DNA from: an uncultured Spartobacteria bacterium
Lineage (GTDB): Bacteria > Verrucomicrobiota > Verrucomicrobiia > Chthoniobacterales > UBA6821
Direction: 5' to 3'
Length of the DNA stretch: 38,319 nt
NCBI GenBank assembly: GCA_903868795.1
Contig: CAIPWR010000068.1
Coordinates: forward strand, 1 to 38,319
In this document: piece by piece, positions 36,129-38,319 of the stretch
How positions within the stretch are numbered: position 1 is the first letter of the stretch
Layout of the letters: every line of letters starts with the position of its first letter
Position numbers and translations under genes: made by a program
Notes under the pieces: model-generated
What the model was told of the DNA's origin: nothing
The model's database searches: none
The model's input: only the letters and a program-made list of their open reading frames with translations

Positions 36129-38117
36129 TCAGCTCTTGGGAACAATCCTGATTGCCATGCCTCCATTGGCAGGAATATCGGCTTGGATCATCGAATGACT
36201 ATCTACGGTTTTCTCTATGATTTTGACTGCGTGCTCTGTGGGGAGTTTTGATGGATCGGCAGCATCTACCGGATCATCTTCAAAAATCTTTGCGGAATAA
36301 TTCTTCCCCTTGGGGAGAAAATCGAGAGCGATCTCAAATTTGCGATTCTCTGGTGCAATCGCCCCTAAAAACCAATCTTCTCCTTTGCGACGGGCCACGA
36401 CGACTCGTTTCCCAATCTCGCCCTGGAGCACGCGGGTTTCGTTCCAAGTTGAGGGGAGATGATCCCAATAATCGAGAGCCGCTTCGTCCAAAATGCTCTT
36501 CGGAGAGCCGTACCAATACATGCACGACCAAGGATTGAAAAAAATGGTGGAGATCGCGAGTTGATGGGCCTTCGTATTTTTCAGCCGCTTTTCATTCCAG
36601 CAATAGGTGTGATCGGCTGGCCCCGTCAGGAAGCGACTGAACGGAAGCGTGGCATTATGCGTCGCTGTTGGCATGGTCTCATCGCCACCAATTCCTTCAA
36701 CCTCCATCAAATTGGGGTAAGTGCGTTCATAGCCACAGTTACGGAATTCATCATGCATATCAACCATCAGGTGATGAGCCGCTGCCTTACGGATCGCCTC
36801 GTGATCGAAGGCTTGCCAATACTGGCTGCCGACAGAGACAAAGCCATACTTCACCCCCTTGACTCCCCACTTTTCATAGAGGGGAAGAATCTGATCAAGT
36901 TGCTTGTCCATGTGCATGTGGTTCACATAGAGAATCACGCCGATTCCATTGGTATTGCCATAGTCAATGACCTCCTGAAGATTGAGTGATTTCTGAAGAT
37001 GTGGAGCAACTGCGCTGGCATCAGAATGAGGATCGACTTCAGGGCCATACCATCCGGCATCGTAGAGGAGATATTTCATTCCATGCTTCACTGCAAAATC
37101 GACACAGGCCTTCCCTCCCTCCGTCGTGAAGGAAGTTTCACGCATGACATTTCCTGGCTTGATCCAAGAAGTATCGGCTAGGGCGCATGGTTCATTGAGA
37201 TTGAGAATGAGGTAATTGTGTTCGAGTAGTTTGCTTGGTGATTCCGCCACCATCACGACGCGCCAGGGTGTGCTGAATGGAACGCGTCCCATGACCTCGC
37301 CATCGAGAGCCACGCCATCGCGATTCCGCTCGGCATCGAGGAATGCCTCAAGGGTGTTTGGAGAGGTTTTGGAGAGGCGGAATTTCGTGCGTGCGTAGTT
37401 GGCGGTATAAGCCTCGGTGAGAGATGTATAGAGATGGTCGTCGATCTGAACCGTCAATGGTCGCTCGGCTCCGGGTGAGATCTTGCTCAAAGAAATCTTG
37501 CTGTGAGTGTAATCTCCTTGCGCACTATTGATCGCCCAGGCGGGATAATCCCCAGCAAAAGCGAACTGAGTCGTCTCCATCAAGATGTCCACCACAGGGA
37601 GATTGTTCTCCTCCGGCAAGGTGTAGCGGAAAGCCACTCCCTCATCGTAGGCTCGGAAGGTGATGTTCATTTGGCTAGCACTCCAGGTGGGGCCAGCAAG
37701 CTGCATCTCCACAGTCATCTCATTATAGTGATCGCGAATCTCAGAACGCTCTCCGTTCACCGGCTTCCAGGAGGTATCGACGCTCTTTGTCTTCTGATCC
37801 AGAAAACGGAAGTTATGAGTCATGCATCTGTCCCTCTGTTCTAGCCCTAAGCGGGATTCGACAATCACAGGCTTGCCTTCATACGACACGCGATAGACGG
37901 GACAGCCATCATCTTTTCCAATCGGCTTCAAATCGAAATCGACGACAAGTTTCCCGTTAGGGGATTTCAGTTGGAGCGAAACCGGAGAAGGCGTTGGCGT
38001 TGGTGTCGGGGAGGGGTTGGAAGCCGGAGCCCCGGATAGTAGAAAGCAAGGCATCAAAAAAAATCCAAAAACAGAAAAGAAAAAATATAGAGGGCGGAGG
38101 CGGATCGATGTATTCAT
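36129..38117 (-). CDS. Secreted GH97 alpha-glycosidase
   Basis: 662 residues: an N-terminal hydrophobic signal region, a Pro-Thr/Ser linker (PTPTPTPSP), the GH97 N-terminal beta domain (LKSPNGKLVVDFDL, PVIVESRLGLE), the (beta/alpha)8 barrel with MKYLLYDAGWYGPE, GVILYVNHMHMD, GVKGVKYGFVSVGSQ, VDMHDEFRNCGYERTYPNLMEVEG, and a C-terminal beta domain. Retaining GH97 enzymes have a nucleophile Asp in the VK-x-D motif; here it is Gly425 (KYGF), as in inverting alpha-glucosidases like SusB. An inverting mechanism is therefore suggested. It is first in the GH97-BNR_4-esterase block, directly downstream of copy B of the duplicated element. Confidence 0.92.
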   Translation of the reverse strand: MNTSIRLRPLYFFFSVFGFFLMPCFLLSGAPASNPSPTPTPTPSPVSLQLKSPNGKLVVDFDLKPIGKDDGCPVYRVSYEGKPVIVESRLGLEQRDRCMTHNFRFLDQKTKSVDTSWKPVNGERSEIRDHYNEMTVEMQLAGPTWSASQMNITFRAYDEGVAFRYTLPEENNLPVVDILMETTQFAFAGDYPAWAINSAQGDYTHSKISLSKISPGAERPLTVQIDDHLYTSLTEAYTANYARTKFRLSKTSPNTLEAFLDAERNRDGVALDGEVMGRVPFSTPWRVVMVAESPSKLLEHNYLILNLNEPCALADTSWIKPGNVMRETSFTTEGGKACVDFAVKHGMKYLLYDAGWYGPEVDPHSDASAVAPHLQKSLNLQEVIDYGNTNGIGVILYVNHMHMDKQLDQILPLYEKWGVKGVKYGFVSVGSQYWQAFDHEAIRKAAAHHLMVDMHDEFRNCGYERTYPNLMEVEGIGGDETMPTATHNATLPFSRFLTGPADHTYCWNEKRLKNTKAHQLAISTIFFNPWSCMYWYGSPKSILDEAALDYWDHLPSTWNETRVLQGEIGKRVVVARRKGEDWFLGAIAPENRKFEIALDFLPKGKNYSAKIFEDDPVDAADPSKLPTEHAVKIIEKTVDSHSMIQADIPANGGMAIRIVPKS

Positions 38118-38153
38118 GGGGAGTTTACTTGTGACTGGACTATTAGCATAAAT

Positions 38154-38306
38154 CCAGATTTTGCATTAGGAGGAGCAGAAATGGGTAAAAGGAGGGGCGA
38201 GGGAGTCAGCTCTTGAGAAGAGACCGTCGAGCCAGGGGCGTTTTTTTGGAGCGAGAGCGATTTTGAGTGTGCGTTTTCTGGCGTGATTGGTAATCCAAGC
38301 TCCTAA
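38154..38306 (-). repeat. Duplicated ~153-bp upstream element, copy B
   Basis: Second copy of the sequence at 30839-30992, in the same orientation, 37 bp upstream of the GH97 start. In this copy TTTGCATTAGGAG (38160-38172) is mirrored exactly by CTCCTAATGCAAA (38300-38312), so the element is framed by 13-bp inverted repeats. It could be two operator sites of one regulator or the ends of a MITE-like unit. The window ends just beyond it. Confidence 0.85.
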
Positions 38307-38319
38307 TGCAAAGAATTTG

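Noticed and set aside
36334-37398. Small plus-strand frames opposite GH97
   Set aside because: All lie opposite clear GH97 sequence and share no recognisable motif.

Overview
The window looks like chromosomal DNA of a free-living Verrucomicrobiota bacterium (Chthoniobacter/Opitutus-like). This is inferred from the mix of gene families (GH29, GH97, GH3, sialate O-acetylesterase and BNR_4 secreted proteins, an alternative chemosensory cluster), the frequent GTG starts, the weak Shine-Dalgarno sequences and the moderately GC-rich coding. No rRNA, CRISPR array or prophage was seen.

Region 1 (1-8.2 kb, + strand) is mostly housekeeping: the 3' end of a tail-specific protease, a Pro/Ala-rich membrane-anchored protein, thioredoxin, agmatine deiminase, transketolase, a YraQ-type permease with its DUF1980 partner (both His-rich), and an exported AttH/CrtC-like lipocalin protein. 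Hypoxanthine phosphoribosyltransferase (minus) is convergent with the last of these. An 850-bp gene-free stretch carrying inverted repeats (8.7-9.55 kb) separates it from a PiT phosphate transporter (minus).

Region 2 (11.1-25.6 kb, + strand) is the most interesting part. A small stand-alone cyclic-nucleotide-binding protein is paired with a membrane protein resembling Pycsar effectors (DUF5706). After a sigma-54-like promoter comes a chemosensory cluster: cheA-cheW-mcp-cheR-cheB-cheX-cheY. It continues without strand change into a receiver-class III nucleotidyl cyclase fusion, a metallo-beta-lactamase-fold hydrolase, an ABC exporter ending in a cyclic-nucleotide-binding domain, and a receiver-PP2C/SpoIIE phosphatase fusion. 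No flagellar genes are present. The layout suggests a chemosensory array whose outputs are a cyclic nucleotide and a PP2C-type partner switch rather than a flagellar motor.

Region 3 (25.6-38.3 kb, minus strand) is a secreted glycan-degradation locus. One block is GH29 fucosidase - CbiX-like chelatase - GH3 glucosidase; a second is GH97 - BNR_4 protein - sialate O-acetylesterase. Each block begins just downstream of a nearly identical ~153-bp sequence, probably a shared promoter/operator region or a small mobile repeat. Between the blocks lie a decayed IS5-family element (internal deletion plus frameshift, CTAA target duplication) and a degenerate tRNA-Leu(UAG)-like sequence.
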